Assembly (NCBI GenBank): GCA_958295715.1
Contig: OY282371.1
Coordinates: 1,063,183 to 1,127,182, forward strand
DNA length: 64,000 nt
Reading direction: 5' to 3'
Origin: an uncultured Dehalococcoidia bacterium
GTDB lineage: Bacteria > Chloroflexota > Dehalococcoidia > Lucifugimonadales > GCA-2712585
A program made the translations under genes and the position numbers. This document shows positions 34,219 to 42,464 of the stretch, in pieces. Positions within the stretch are counted from its first letter, which is position 1, and the number at the start of each line of letters is the position of its first letter. The notes beneath the pieces were generated by a model. The model was not told where the DNA came from. It did not search any database and worked only from the letters and a program-made list of their open reading frames with translations.

Positions 34219-35358
34219 ATGGATGAGCTAAGAGACTTTCTAGGCGTCAGCGGCTTCGCCAACCTGCACTGGCAGAACGTCCTTCTGCTGCTCTTGGGGT
34301 CGTTCTTCGCCCTCATCGCCATCGCCCGGAAGACGGAGCCTTACGTCCTGCTTCCCATCGGGTTGGGCATCATCCTGGCCAACCTGCCCCTTACGGGACT
34401 GACCGGCTACTCGCCCACCGCCGAACAGCAGGGGTCCGGCATCCTGGGCGTAATCTTCGAGTTCGCCCTCTTCAAGTGGAACATCCTGCCGCCCCTCATC
34501 TTCCTTGGCCTGGGCGCGCTGACCGACTTCGGGCCTATCATAGCCAACCCCAAAACGCTGCTGCTGGGCGCGGCGGCTCAGATGGGCGTGTTCGCGGCCC
34601 TCTGGCTGGCCCTGCTGTCCGGCTTCGACATGAAGGAGGCCGGGGCCATCGCCATCATCGGCGGCGCCGACGGTCCCACCACCATCTTCGCCTCGGCGCG
34701 CCTGGCCCCCCACCTCCTGGGCATAACCGCCGTCACCGCCTACTCCTACATGGCCAGCGTCGTATTCATCCAACCGCCCCTAATGCGCCTCCTCACCACC
34801 AAGCGCGAGCGCGAGATAACCATGAAGCCCCTGAGAGAGGTCTCGCGGTTGGAAAAGCTCCTCTTTCCCATCGCAGTCATGGTCATCATCATCCTTGTGG
34901 CGCCGGAGTCGGCGCCCCTCATAGCCATGTTTATGATAGGGAACCTGTTCCGGGAGAGCGGAGTAGTGCCGCGACTCCAGAACGCCTCTTCCAACGAAAT
35001 TCTCAACATCGCCACGATTTTCTTGATGATAACCGTGGGCGCGCAGCTGTCCTCGGAGCGGGTCTTCGACCTGAACACCGTGAAGATTCTGGGCTTGGGA
35101 CTGGGGGCCTTCGCCTTCAGCACCGTTAGCGGCCTCCTATTCGCCAAGTTTATGAACCTGTTCATAAGGGAGAAGATTAACCCGCTCATCGGCTCGGCGG
35201 GCGTTTCCGCCGTCCCCATGGCCGCCCGCCTATCCCACAACATGGGCCAGCGCGCCAACCCCAGCAGCTTCCTGCTGCCCCACGCCATGGGCCCCAACGT
35301 GGCCGGGGTCATCGGCTCGGCGGTGGTGGCCGGCGTGTTCATATCCATTCTCGGATGA
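34219..35358 (+). CDS. Sodium-pumping decarboxylase beta subunit (OadB family)
   Basis: A 379-aa integral membrane protein with about nine hydrophobic segments. Conserved sodium-site motifs are present: AIAIIGGADGPTTIFASARL in the middle and IGSAGVSAVPMAARLSHNMG near the C-terminus, plus MGPNVAGVIGSAVVAG. It releases CO2 from carboxybiotin and exports Na+. Together with the OadG-like frame and the biotin carrier it forms a decarboxylase pump. No alpha (carboxyltransferase) gene is in the window, so the substrate (oxaloacetate, malonyl- or methylmalonyl-CoA, glutaconyl-CoA) stays open. Confidence 0.93.
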   Translation: MDELRDFLGVSGFANLHWQNVLLLLLGSFFALIAIARKTEPYVLLPIGLGIILANLPLTGLTGYSPTAEQQGSGILGVIFEFALFKWNILPPLIFLGLGALTDFGPIIANPKTLLLGAAAQMGVFAALWLALLSGFDMKEAGAIAIIGGADGPTTIFASARLAPHLLGITAVTAYSYMASVVFIQPPLMRLLTTKREREITMKPLREVSRLEKLLFPIAVMVIIILVAPESAPLIAMFMIGNLFRESGVVPRLQNASSNEILNIATIFLMITVGAQLSSERVFDLNTVKILGLGLGAFAFSTVSGLLFAKFMNLFIREKINPLIGSAGVSAVPMAARLSHNMGQRANPSSFLLPHAMGPNVAGVIGSAVVAGVFISILG

Positions 35359-35389
35359 AGCGCGGAAAGGCTTTGAGAGAGGTCGCTGA

Positions 35390-35791
35390 ATGACCCGGCT
35401 AAAAATTAAAATGGATGGGCGCTGGCACACCGTGGAGGTGGGACGGTGGGAAGGGGACACCGTGCAGGTCCTGGTGGACCAGGAGCCGGTGACCGTCAAC
35501 CTCAACGCCATCGATATCCCCGACGCGCCCGTTGCCGACGCCCCTGTTCAGGCTGAGACCCCAACGCCGGGCGGAGGGCAAAACCCGGTCAACTCCCCTC
35601 TGCCCGGGATGGTCCTTTCCATAGAGGTAAGTGTGGGACAGCGGGTCGCTGCGGGCGAAAAGCTCTGCGTCCTTGAGGCCATGAAGATGGAGCAGGCGAT
35701 CTTGGCCCCCACCGCCGGGGTGATAAGGGCGATCCACGTCCAAAAGGGGCAGAGCCTGCTCATTGGGGAACCCATAATGGAGTTGGAATGA
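35390..35791 (+). CDS. Biotin carrier (biotinyl-domain) protein
   Basis: A 133-aa biotin carboxyl carrier. It opens with LKIKMDGRWHTVEVG, has a Pro/Ala linker, then a biotinyl domain with the EAMKMEQAI biotinylation site (Lys ~108) and GQSLLIGEPIMELE at the end. It shuttles carboxyl groups from the carboxyltransferase to the beta subunit encoded 31 bases upstream. The N-terminal strand resembles the NGRSxTFEVE tail repeats of PxpC. Confidence 0.92.
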   Translation: MTRLKIKMDGRWHTVEVGRWEGDTVQVLVDQEPVTVNLNAIDIPDAPVADAPVQAETPTPGGGQNPVNSPLPGMVLSIEVSVGQRVAAGEKLCVLEAMKMEQAILAPTAGVIRAIHVQKGQSLLIGEPIMELE

Positions 35792-35825
35792 CTCAGGGCC
35801 GCAACCCTTTGCCGGGAGCAGTAAA

Positions 35826-36719
35826 ATGACCCTTGAAACAGTCGCCATCCTCAGCCCGGGAGACATGGGCCACTCCGTCGGAGCCGCCCTGCGAGAGGGC
35901 GGGCTGGAGGCGATAACCTGTCTTGAAGGCCGCAGCGCCCGGACCCGCCGGCTATCCGAGTCCGCCGGCATTCAGGACACGCCCAACCTTGAAGTCATGG
36001 TCGCCAAGGCCGACCTGGTCCTGTCCATCATAGAGCCGGCCCACGCGGCCAGCCTTGCGCGCCGGGTGGCCGTGGCCCTGGCGGCCGTTGGTTCCAACGC
36101 CTTCTACGCCGACTGCAACGCCGTGTCGCCCCAAACGTCTAAGGAGATGGAGGCCGTCATCACCGGGGCCGGGGGCCGCTACATAGACGCGTCTATCATT
36201 GGCGGCCCTCCGGGCAGGGGCGCGCCGCCGCCCCGCTTCTACGCGTCGGGCCGCCACAGCCCCCTCATGTCGCGGCTGGACGGCATGGGCATTGTGGTGA
36301 AGACCCTGGGAAACGAAATCGGCAGGGCCTCTGGCATCAAGATGTGCTACGCCGGGCTTACCAAGGGGACGTCGGCCCTTCACGTGGCCGTCCTCGCCGC
36401 CGCCGAGTCCCTGGGCCTTTCCGACGAACTCCGCGGCGAGCTGAGCGCCAGCCAGCCCGACGCCTTCCGGCAGATGGAGACCGGCGTGTCCCGGATTCCC
36501 TCCAAGGCCTTCCGGTGGATTGGAGAGATGGAGGAGATAGCCGCCACCTACCAAAGCCTTGGCGTACCTCCGGGCTTTCACAAGGGGGCCGCCGAGATAT
36601 ACCGGCTCCTCAGCGAGACGCCCTACGCGTCGGAGAGGGCTGAGTCCATAGACGAGGACCGCTCCACCGCCCAGACGATAGAGGCGTTAGTGGAACTCCT
36701 CTCCCGCGCGGAGGGCTAA
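35826..36719 (+). CDS. NAD(P)-binding dehydrogenase with DUF1932 C-terminal domain
   Basis: A 297-aa relative of 6-phosphogluconate and 3-hydroxyisobutyrate dehydrogenases. The Rossmann start is VAILSPGDMGHSVGAAL (GDMG replaces GxMG). The middle has YADCNAVSPQTSKEMEAV and DASIIGGPPGRG. The C-terminal domain carries KMCYAGLTKGTSALHVAVLA, the DUF1932 signature. It probably oxidises a 3-hydroxyacid. The ATG is 34 bases after the biotin carrier, so it likely belongs to the same mRNA. Confidence 0.85.
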   Translation: MTLETVAILSPGDMGHSVGAALREGGLEAITCLEGRSARTRRLSESAGIQDTPNLEVMVAKADLVLSIIEPAHAASLARRVAVALAAVGSNAFYADCNAVSPQTSKEMEAVITGAGGRYIDASIIGGPPGRGAPPPRFYASGRHSPLMSRLDGMGIVVKTLGNEIGRASGIKMCYAGLTKGTSALHVAVLAAAESLGLSDELRGELSASQPDAFRQMETGVSRIPSKAFRWIGEMEEIAATYQSLGVPPGFHKGAAEIYRLLSETPYASERAESIDEDRSTAQTIEALVELLSRAEG

Positions 36720-36771
36720 AACTGGCTAGGCCGCCTGCAACGTGTTAACCTGTCAACCAATCTTTTATCTT

Positions 36772-36808
36772 ACCCGATTCTAGAAAGGGCACCCGACTTT
36801 AGAAAGGC
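36772..36808. repeat. Two tandem 18-19-bp repeats upstream of the aminotransferase
   Basis: ACCCGATTCTAGAAAGGGC is followed at once by ACCCGACTTTAGAAAGGC, ending 11 bases before the start codon. The arrangement suggests a two-site operator or a local duplication of the ribosome-site region. Confidence 0.6.
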
Positions 36809-36819
36809 GTCAAGGCTTT

Positions 36820-38001
36820 TTGGCTAAAGACCACTCCTCACACAGAGTAAACCTGTTCACCGAGTCCGTCATTCGCGAGATGACGCGGATAAACAACCTC
36901 CACGACGGCATCAACCTGGCCCAGGGGTTCCCCGACTTTGACCCGCCCCGGGAGCTTATCGACGCCGCCAAAACGGCTCTCGACAACGGATACAACCAGT
37001 ACGCCATCACCTGGGGCGCGCCCTCTCTGCGGCAGGCCCTCGCCGAGAAGTTCCGCCGGGACAACGCGGTCATCGTGGACCCGGACAAGCACATAACCGT
37101 AACCTGCGGCGGCACCGAGGCCATGGTCTCCACCATGCTGGCGGTAATCGACCCCGGCGACGAGGTGATAATCTTCGAGCCGTTCTATGAAAACTACGGC
37201 CCCGACACCCTCCTCTGCCAGGGCGCGCCCGTGTACGTGAAGATGCGCCGCCAGGGTGACGCCTTTGTCTTCGACCCCGACGAACTGCGCCGCGCCTTTT
37301 CCAAGAAAACCAAGGCCATAGTCATCAACACGCCCCACAACCCCACGGGCAAGGTCTTCTCCTACGACGAGCTTAAGACCATTGGCGACCTCTGCCAGGA
37401 GTACGACGCCCTGGCCATTACCGACGAGCCGTATGAGCATATTCTCTTTGACGATGAGACGCACCACAGCATAGCCGCCCTGCCGGGAATGGGGCGGCGC
37501 ACCATTACGGTTAACAGCCTGTCCAAGACCTACAGCGTCACGGGGTGGCGCATCGGATGGGCCATCGCCTTAGACGAGTGGATAACCACCGCCATCCGCC
37601 GCGCCCACGACTTTGTGACGGTGGGAGCCGCGGCCCCGCTCCAGGAGGCCGCCGCCGCCGGCCTCAGGTTCCCCCAAAGCTACTACCGGGAGTTGGCCCA
37701 GGGCTACACCCACCGGCGCGACACCATGCTGTCGATACTGGGCGAGATGGGCTTTGACTACGTTACGCCCAAGGGAGCCTACTACGTTATGACGGGATAC
37801 CCGGACTGCGGCTTTGACGACGACAACGACTTCGCCATATTTCTGTCTAGCGAGATAGGGGTGACCCCCGTCCCCGGCCGGGCCTTCTACCACGACCCGG
37901 AAAGCGGCAGGGAGTATATCCGCTTCGCCTTCCCCAAGCGCCCCGAGACCTTCGCCAAGGTGCGGGAACGCCTCTCGCGGCTGGCCGACTACCGCCGGTA
38001 G
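36820..38001 (+). CDS. Class I/II PLP-dependent aminotransferase
   Basis: A 393-aa fold-type I aminotransferase. NLAQGFPDFDPP near the N-terminus is the aromatic/aspartate-type substrate loop. INTPHNPTGKVFSYDEL and ITDEPYEHI hold the cofactor Asn and Asp-Tyr. SLSKTYSVTGWRIGWA carries the Schiff-base Lys. The C-terminal RFAFPKRPET has the carboxylate-binding Arg. Such enzymes resemble methionine or kynurenine aminotransferases. The start appears to be TTG 36820 with AAGG upstream. Confidence 0.9.
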   Translation: MAKDHSSHRVNLFTESVIREMTRINNLHDGINLAQGFPDFDPPRELIDAAKTALDNGYNQYAITWGAPSLRQALAEKFRRDNAVIVDPDKHITVTCGGTEAMVSTMLAVIDPGDEVIIFEPFYENYGPDTLLCQGAPVYVKMRRQGDAFVFDPDELRRAFSKKTKAIVINTPHNPTGKVFSYDELKTIGDLCQEYDALAITDEPYEHILFDDETHHSIAALPGMGRRTITVNSLSKTYSVTGWRIGWAIALDEWITTAIRRAHDFVTVGAAAPLQEAAAAGLRFPQSYYRELAQGYTHRRDTMLSILGEMGFDYVTPKGAYYVMTGYPDCGFDDDNDFAIFLSSEIGVTPVPGRAFYHDPESGREYIRFAFPKRPETFAKVRERLSRLADYRR

Positions 38002-38030
38002 CGCCCGGCCACCCCACCTTTTCTCCTTTC

Positions 38031-38360
38031 CGTCATTCCCGCGCAGGCGGGAAGGGCGCGTGCGCCCACTTAGTTTTGAAGAGCGCTGATTCTGCGTCGG
38101 AAGCTCCGGCTTCCCGCCCGCACCCCTTATCCGCCATTCCCGCGCAGGCGGGAATCCATCTTTCTTACCCCCGCTGATACAGGGCGACCGAGCAACGACG
38201 CTCAAGGGCGGCGCTTGGGATTGAAGCGTTGGTTATCGGATGTAGGCTTCCTGGATTCCCGCCTTCGCGGGAATGACGGGAAGAAAGCATGCGGAATGAC
38301 GGAACGGAGAGGGGAGGCGGGAAAGATGGATTCCCGCCTTCGCGGGAATGACGGGAAGAA
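38031..38360. repeat. Dispersed repeats with one composite copy (gap 38002-38491)
   Basis: A composite copy (38031-38098) has both hairpins and the TTTTGAAGAGCGCTGATTCT tail. Three plain palindromes follow at ~38133, ~38253 and ~38331. The last two end in the same GAATGACGGGAAGAAAGCAT, a short tandem-like duplication. The aminotransferase gene ends 30 bases before the cluster. Confidence 0.85.
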
Positions 38361-38439
38361 AGCATGGGGAATGCCGAACGGAGGGGCAGACGGAAGGCCG
38401 CGCGCCGCTCCCCCTTCCAACCCCGCCGTCCTTCATCTA

Positions 38440-38448
38440 TGGTAAAAT
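38440..38448 (+). promoter_or_regulatory. Extended -10 promoter for the histidine-decarboxylase-like gene
   Basis: TGGTAAAAT, 44 bases before ATG 38492, just past the repeat cluster. No clear -35. Confidence 0.5.
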
Positions 38449-38491
38449 GCCATGCGCCCGTAGCAACCTGACCAAAACCGGGGGACTGTAC

Positions 38492-39610
38492 ATGGACACT
38501 CAGGCTCGCCTAGACGCGCTCCTAGCCCACTTTGAGACCCACAGCAAGACCTTCGCCGGCTACCCCGTCAACCAGAACTTCGACTACTCGGCCCTGCTGC
38601 CCTTCCTGCGGTACTCCGCCAACAACGTAGGCGACCCCTTCCACGGCAGCAACTTCCAGATAAACAGCCACGAGATGGAGCGGGAGGTGGTGGGCCGCTT
38701 CTCCGACCTCATGCGCATCCCCCGGGAGGACGCCTGGGGCTACGTCACCTCCGGCGGCAGCGAGGGCAACATGTACGGCCTGTACATGGCCAGGGAGATC
38801 TTCCCCGACGGCGTCTTCTACTTCTCACAGGACACCCACTACAGCGTCCTCAAGATCCTGCGCATCCTCAAGGCGCGGCACATCATGGTCAAGAGCCAAA
38901 AGAACGGCGAGGTGGACTACGACGATCTCTACGAGATGGTCCGCATCCACCGCGACGCCCCGGTCATCTTCATGGCCAACGTGGGCACCACCATGAAGGG
39001 GGCCATAGATGACATAAGCAAGATGCGGGGCATCCTGGACGACCTGGCCGTCACCGACTCCTACATCCACGCCGACGCCGCCCTCAGCGGCATGATACTC
39101 CCCTTTGTCGACGACCCGCAGCTTTACGGTTTCGACGCCGGGGTCGACAGCGTGGCCGTCAGTGGACACAAGATGATTGGCTCCCCCGTCCCCTGCGGGA
39201 TCGCCCTCACCAAGCGGGCCTACGTCAACCGCATCTCCCGCTCCATCGAGTACGTGGGCGTCCTCGACACCACCCTATCCGGCTCGCGCTCCGCCTTCAC
39301 GCCCATCATGTTGTGGTACGCCTTTCAACTCCACGGCTTGGATGGCTTCAAGCGAATGGTCCAACAGTCCCTGGAGGTGGCCGAGTACGCGGTCAACCGC
39401 TTCAACGATAGCGGCATCCCGGCTTGGCGGCACAAGAACTCCATCACCGTGGTCTTCCCCAAGCCGTCCGAGGAGATCATCCACAAGTGGCAACTCGCTT
39501 CCTACGAAAACATCGCCCACGTCATCACCATGCCTCACATAACCCGCGAGGTTGTGGACGCGGTGGTGGATGACTGCCTGGCCGATTCCCGCCAAAGGGC
39601 GGTGCAATAA
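38492..39610 (+). CDS. PLP-dependent histidine decarboxylase-like enzyme
   Basis: A 372-aa group II decarboxylase close in length (~378 aa) and pattern to bacterial PLP histidine decarboxylases. Seen: AGYPVNQNFDYSALLPFL, YVTSGGSEGNMYGLY, FSQDTHYSVLKILRIL with the PLP-stacking His, HADAALSGMILPFV, and SVAVSGHKMIGSPVPCG with the Schiff-base Lys. It would make histamine or a related amine. ATG 38492 is chosen as the natural family start; longer readings run through repeats. The ACT-domain gene follows 15 bases later. Confidence 0.85.
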   Translation: MDTQARLDALLAHFETHSKTFAGYPVNQNFDYSALLPFLRYSANNVGDPFHGSNFQINSHEMEREVVGRFSDLMRIPREDAWGYVTSGGSEGNMYGLYMAREIFPDGVFYFSQDTHYSVLKILRILKARHIMVKSQKNGEVDYDDLYEMVRIHRDAPVIFMANVGTTMKGAIDDISKMRGILDDLAVTDSYIHADAALSGMILPFVDDPQLYGFDAGVDSVAVSGHKMIGSPVPCGIALTKRAYVNRISRSIEYVGVLDTTLSGSRSAFTPIMLWYAFQLHGLDGFKRMVQQSLEVAEYAVNRFNDSGIPAWRHKNSITVVFPKPSEEIIHKWQLASYENIAHVITMPHITREVVDAVVDDCLADSRQRAVQ

Positions 39611-39625
39611 ACTAAGGAGACTCTA

Positions 39626-40018
39626 ATGACCAGAATCGTTATCATGGCGGACAACAAGGTGGGCGTTATCGCTGACATCAGCCGGGCCTTGGCCGACGCC
39701 AACATTAACATTGAGACCATTAGCGCGGAGGCCCTGGGCGACAAGGGGACGATTACCCTGACCACCAACGACTACGACGGCGCCCTCACCGTTCTTACCG
39801 AGGCCGGCTTCAAGAACATGACCGACGAGGCCCTTATCCTGAGCGTGCGCGACGAGCCCGGCGTCCTGGCCAAGGTGGCGGGGAGTTTGAAGGATGGAGG
39901 CGTGAACATCGAAAGCCTGCACATCATCGACCGGCGGGAGGGCCGCGCGGTCATAGCCATAACCGCCGACGACCCGGAAAAGGCCGAGTCCCTCCTGGAC
40001 CGGAGCACGATAGTTTAA
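39626..40018 (+). CDS. Tandem ACT-domain protein
   Basis: A 130-aa protein made of two ACT domains. The first is RIVIMADNKVGVIADISRAL with NINIETISAEAL; the second is LSVRDEPGVLAKVAGSLKDG with VNIESLHIIDRR. ACT domains bind amino acids and regulate enzymes of their metabolism. No catalytic domain is attached. AAGGAG precedes the ATG. Co-transcription with the decarboxylase suggests it senses the substrate amino acid. Confidence 0.88.
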   Translation: MTRIVIMADNKVGVIADISRALADANINIETISAEALGDKGTITLTTNDYDGALTVLTEAGFKNMTDEALILSVRDEPGVLAKVAGSLKDGGVNIESLHIIDRREGRAVIAITADDPEKAESLLDRSTIV

Positions 40019-40060
40019 GTGAAGCGAAAGGGTTGATACTTCTGAGTAAGGAATTGTTAT

Positions 40061-42415
40061 ATGTTTAAAACAAACCCGGAAGACCTAATTGATCTCCTTA
40101 AGAAAGCGGATAATGGCAGCCTTCAGTTGCCTCAGTTCCAACGGAGCTTCGTCTGGGACGACGAGAATGTCCAGAATCTCATCGCTTCAGTACTTAGAGG
40201 TTATCCCATTGGCGCCTTTCTCTCTCTGGAAACGGGTGGAGAGATCAATTTCAAACCGCGTCTCTTAGAAAGAGCCAAAAAAGAAAGTTCCGGAGTCTCC
40301 CCGGACGTGCTTCTGTTAGACGGCCAACAGCGACTCACTTCACTCTATCAGGCTATCTACTCTAAGGACCCGGTACGCACCATTAACTCTCGCGGGAGGG
40401 AGGTTAAACGCTTTTACTATCTAGACATCCCAAAAACCCTGCTCACAGGAGCCGACATAAGAGACGCGTTCATCTCAGTGCCTGCCGACCGAATTTTGCG
40501 AAGCGATTTTGGGCGAGCTATCGAGAAGGATCTATCGACCCGCGACCAGGAGTTTGAAAATCACGCCTTCCCGCTTAATCGATTGTTCGATTATGCGCAT
40601 AATTGGTTATACGGCTGGAGGGACCATTGGAGGGAGCGGGAAGAGGGTATTTTCGATTTGGAACGGCATTTTTACGACAGTATTCTACGACCGATTCTCA
40701 ACTACAAAATCCCTGTGATTGAGCTGGACAAGAGCAATGGGCGTGAGGCTATATGTCTCATCTTCGAAAAGGTCAATACGGGTGGTAAGCCTCTCGACAC
40801 CTTTGAGCTTCTCACTGCTATCTATGCCGCCGAAGAGTTTGACCTTCGTTTGGACTGGTATGGCCCAACGGACAAATCCGAACCTGGCCGTAGCAGTAGG
40901 ATTATGGAATTGCCCACTCGCCTTGATGTATTGAGTGGGGTAACTAGCACAGACTTTTTGCAGGCGTGTGCGCTACTCCACACGCGAGAGGAGCGGTTGG
41001 CCAAAGAACGTGAAGGCTATGAAGGTAGAAACCTCCCTCAAGTGAGTTGCACTAGAGAGGCATTGCTTAGCCTGCCCCTCGGATCATATAGGAAATACGC
41101 CGATATAGTCGAAAGTGGGTTTAAGCAGGCAGCTAGTTTTCTAAATGAGCAGAAGGTAATTTCACAAAGAGACGCGCCATACGCTCCATTGATTGTGGGG
41201 TTGGCTGCCACCTTTGCGATCCTTAGACGTGAGAATGGGACTGTTTCGGCTGTAGAAAAAGGCATGATTGGTCGTTGGTTTTGGTCAATGACCTTCGGTG
41301 AAGTCTACGGGTCGCGCACTGAGTCATTGCTTGCCCGTGACGTGCCCGAACTCGTTAAATGGCTCACAAACGCCGGCCCTCAACCACGCACCCTAGACGA
41401 CGCATCCTTCCAACAAAATCGTCTCTTGTCCATGACCACCCGAAATTCTGCGGCCTATAAGGGTGTGCACGCATTGCTGATGGGGTTCAATCATGGGTGT
41501 CGAGACTTCGTGAACCGGAAGCCCGCGGATCTGATGACGTATTTTACTGATAGAATTGACATACACCACGTCTTTCCACAAGCTTGGTGCAGGAAGAACG
41601 GAATCCCGGATAATCTCTCGAACTCAATCATCAACAAGACGCCTCTCTCCGCTGAATCGAACAGGTTCATAGGTGGCGGCGCTCCATCTCAATATCTGCG
41701 CCGCATTCAACAGAGGTACGGTATATCTGCCAATGACCTTGATGAGATCCTTAAGACACATCTCTTAGAGCCGGAACACCTTCGCAATGATGATTTCGAT
41801 TCCTTCTTTAAAGCCCGTTCCAACGCCCTTGCGTCAGCTATATCAGATGCCATGGGTAAGCCCTTTGTCACAGAACAGGGCGCCGATGAGGAAGAGTTGG
41901 ATGTTGACGAGCCAGAGGAAGATAACGGGAACAGGGCAGGGCTTGACCTTGCTGATTTAATCGCCGCCGGCGAGTCCGACGACGTTGAGTTCAAGTCAAC
42001 CCTCCGCGTCAATCTCCACACCCGCCAACCGGACAAGCGCATGGAGCACGCCGCGCTGAAGTCCCTCGCCGGCTTCCTGAACACCAAGGGCGGCACGCTG
42101 ATTATCGGCGTCTCCGATGATGGCTCTCCGGTGGGCATTGAGGCCGACAAGTTCCCCAGTGAAGACAGGATGAACTTGCACCTTGTGAACATCGTGAACG
42201 CCAGATTGGGGCCAACCGCCATGACCTCAATCCAAACCAGCTTCGTTGACTGGGAAGGGGAGCGCGTGCTGACAGCCGCCTGCCGGCGTTCCCCCGCCCC
42301 CGTCTACCTCAAGGATGGCGACGCCCAGCGGTTTTACGTGCGCACCGGCCCGGCCACCACTGAGCTAACGGCGAGCCAAATGGTTCGGTACATAAGCGAC
42401 AACTTCAAAGGCTAA
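40061..42415 (+). CDS. DUF262/GmrSD-type defence protein fused to an AlbA_2 domain
   Basis: A 784-aa three-part protein. Residues ~1-330 form a DUF262 (ParB/GmrS-like) domain: LQLPQFQRSFVW at 21-32 and the diagnostic DGQQR at 87-91. Residues ~440-600 hold an HNH-like DUF1524 segment with DIHHVFPQAW (H502-H503), then conserved Asn in NSIINKTPL. A Glu/Asp-rich linker (EEELDVDEPEED) leads to an AlbA_2/Schlafen-type domain (~628-780): ESDDVEFKSTLR, GFLNTKGGTLIIGVSDDGSP. GmrSD proteins cut modified phage DNA. Base use is AT-rich up to ~41940 and GC-rich after, so the last domain may come from a resident gene. Confidence 0.85.
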   Translation: MFKTNPEDLIDLLKKADNGSLQLPQFQRSFVWDDENVQNLIASVLRGYPIGAFLSLETGGEINFKPRLLERAKKESSGVSPDVLLLDGQQRLTSLYQAIYSKDPVRTINSRGREVKRFYYLDIPKTLLTGADIRDAFISVPADRILRSDFGRAIEKDLSTRDQEFENHAFPLNRLFDYAHNWLYGWRDHWREREEGIFDLERHFYDSILRPILNYKIPVIELDKSNGREAICLIFEKVNTGGKPLDTFELLTAIYAAEEFDLRLDWYGPTDKSEPGRSSRIMELPTRLDVLSGVTSTDFLQACALLHTREERLAKEREGYEGRNLPQVSCTREALLSLPLGSYRKYADIVESGFKQAASFLNEQKVISQRDAPYAPLIVGLAATFAILRRENGTVSAVEKGMIGRWFWSMTFGEVYGSRTESLLARDVPELVKWLTNAGPQPRTLDDASFQQNRLLSMTTRNSAAYKGVHALLMGFNHGCRDFVNRKPADLMTYFTDRIDIHHVFPQAWCRKNGIPDNLSNSIINKTPLSAESNRFIGGGAPSQYLRRIQQRYGISANDLDEILKTHLLEPEHLRNDDFDSFFKARSNALASAISDAMGKPFVTEQGADEEELDVDEPEEDNGNRAGLDLADLIAAGESDDVEFKSTLRVNLHTRQPDKRMEHAALKSLAGFLNTKGGTLIIGVSDDGSPVGIEADKFPSEDRMNLHLVNIVNARLGPTAMTSIQTSFVDWEGERVLTAACRRSPAPVYLKDGDAQRFYVRTGPATTELTASQMVRYISDNFKG

Positions 42416-42464
42416 GCTAAGGGCGTCCGGCTCACCGGTCTCGCGCCGCTCCGGGTCTGCGCGG

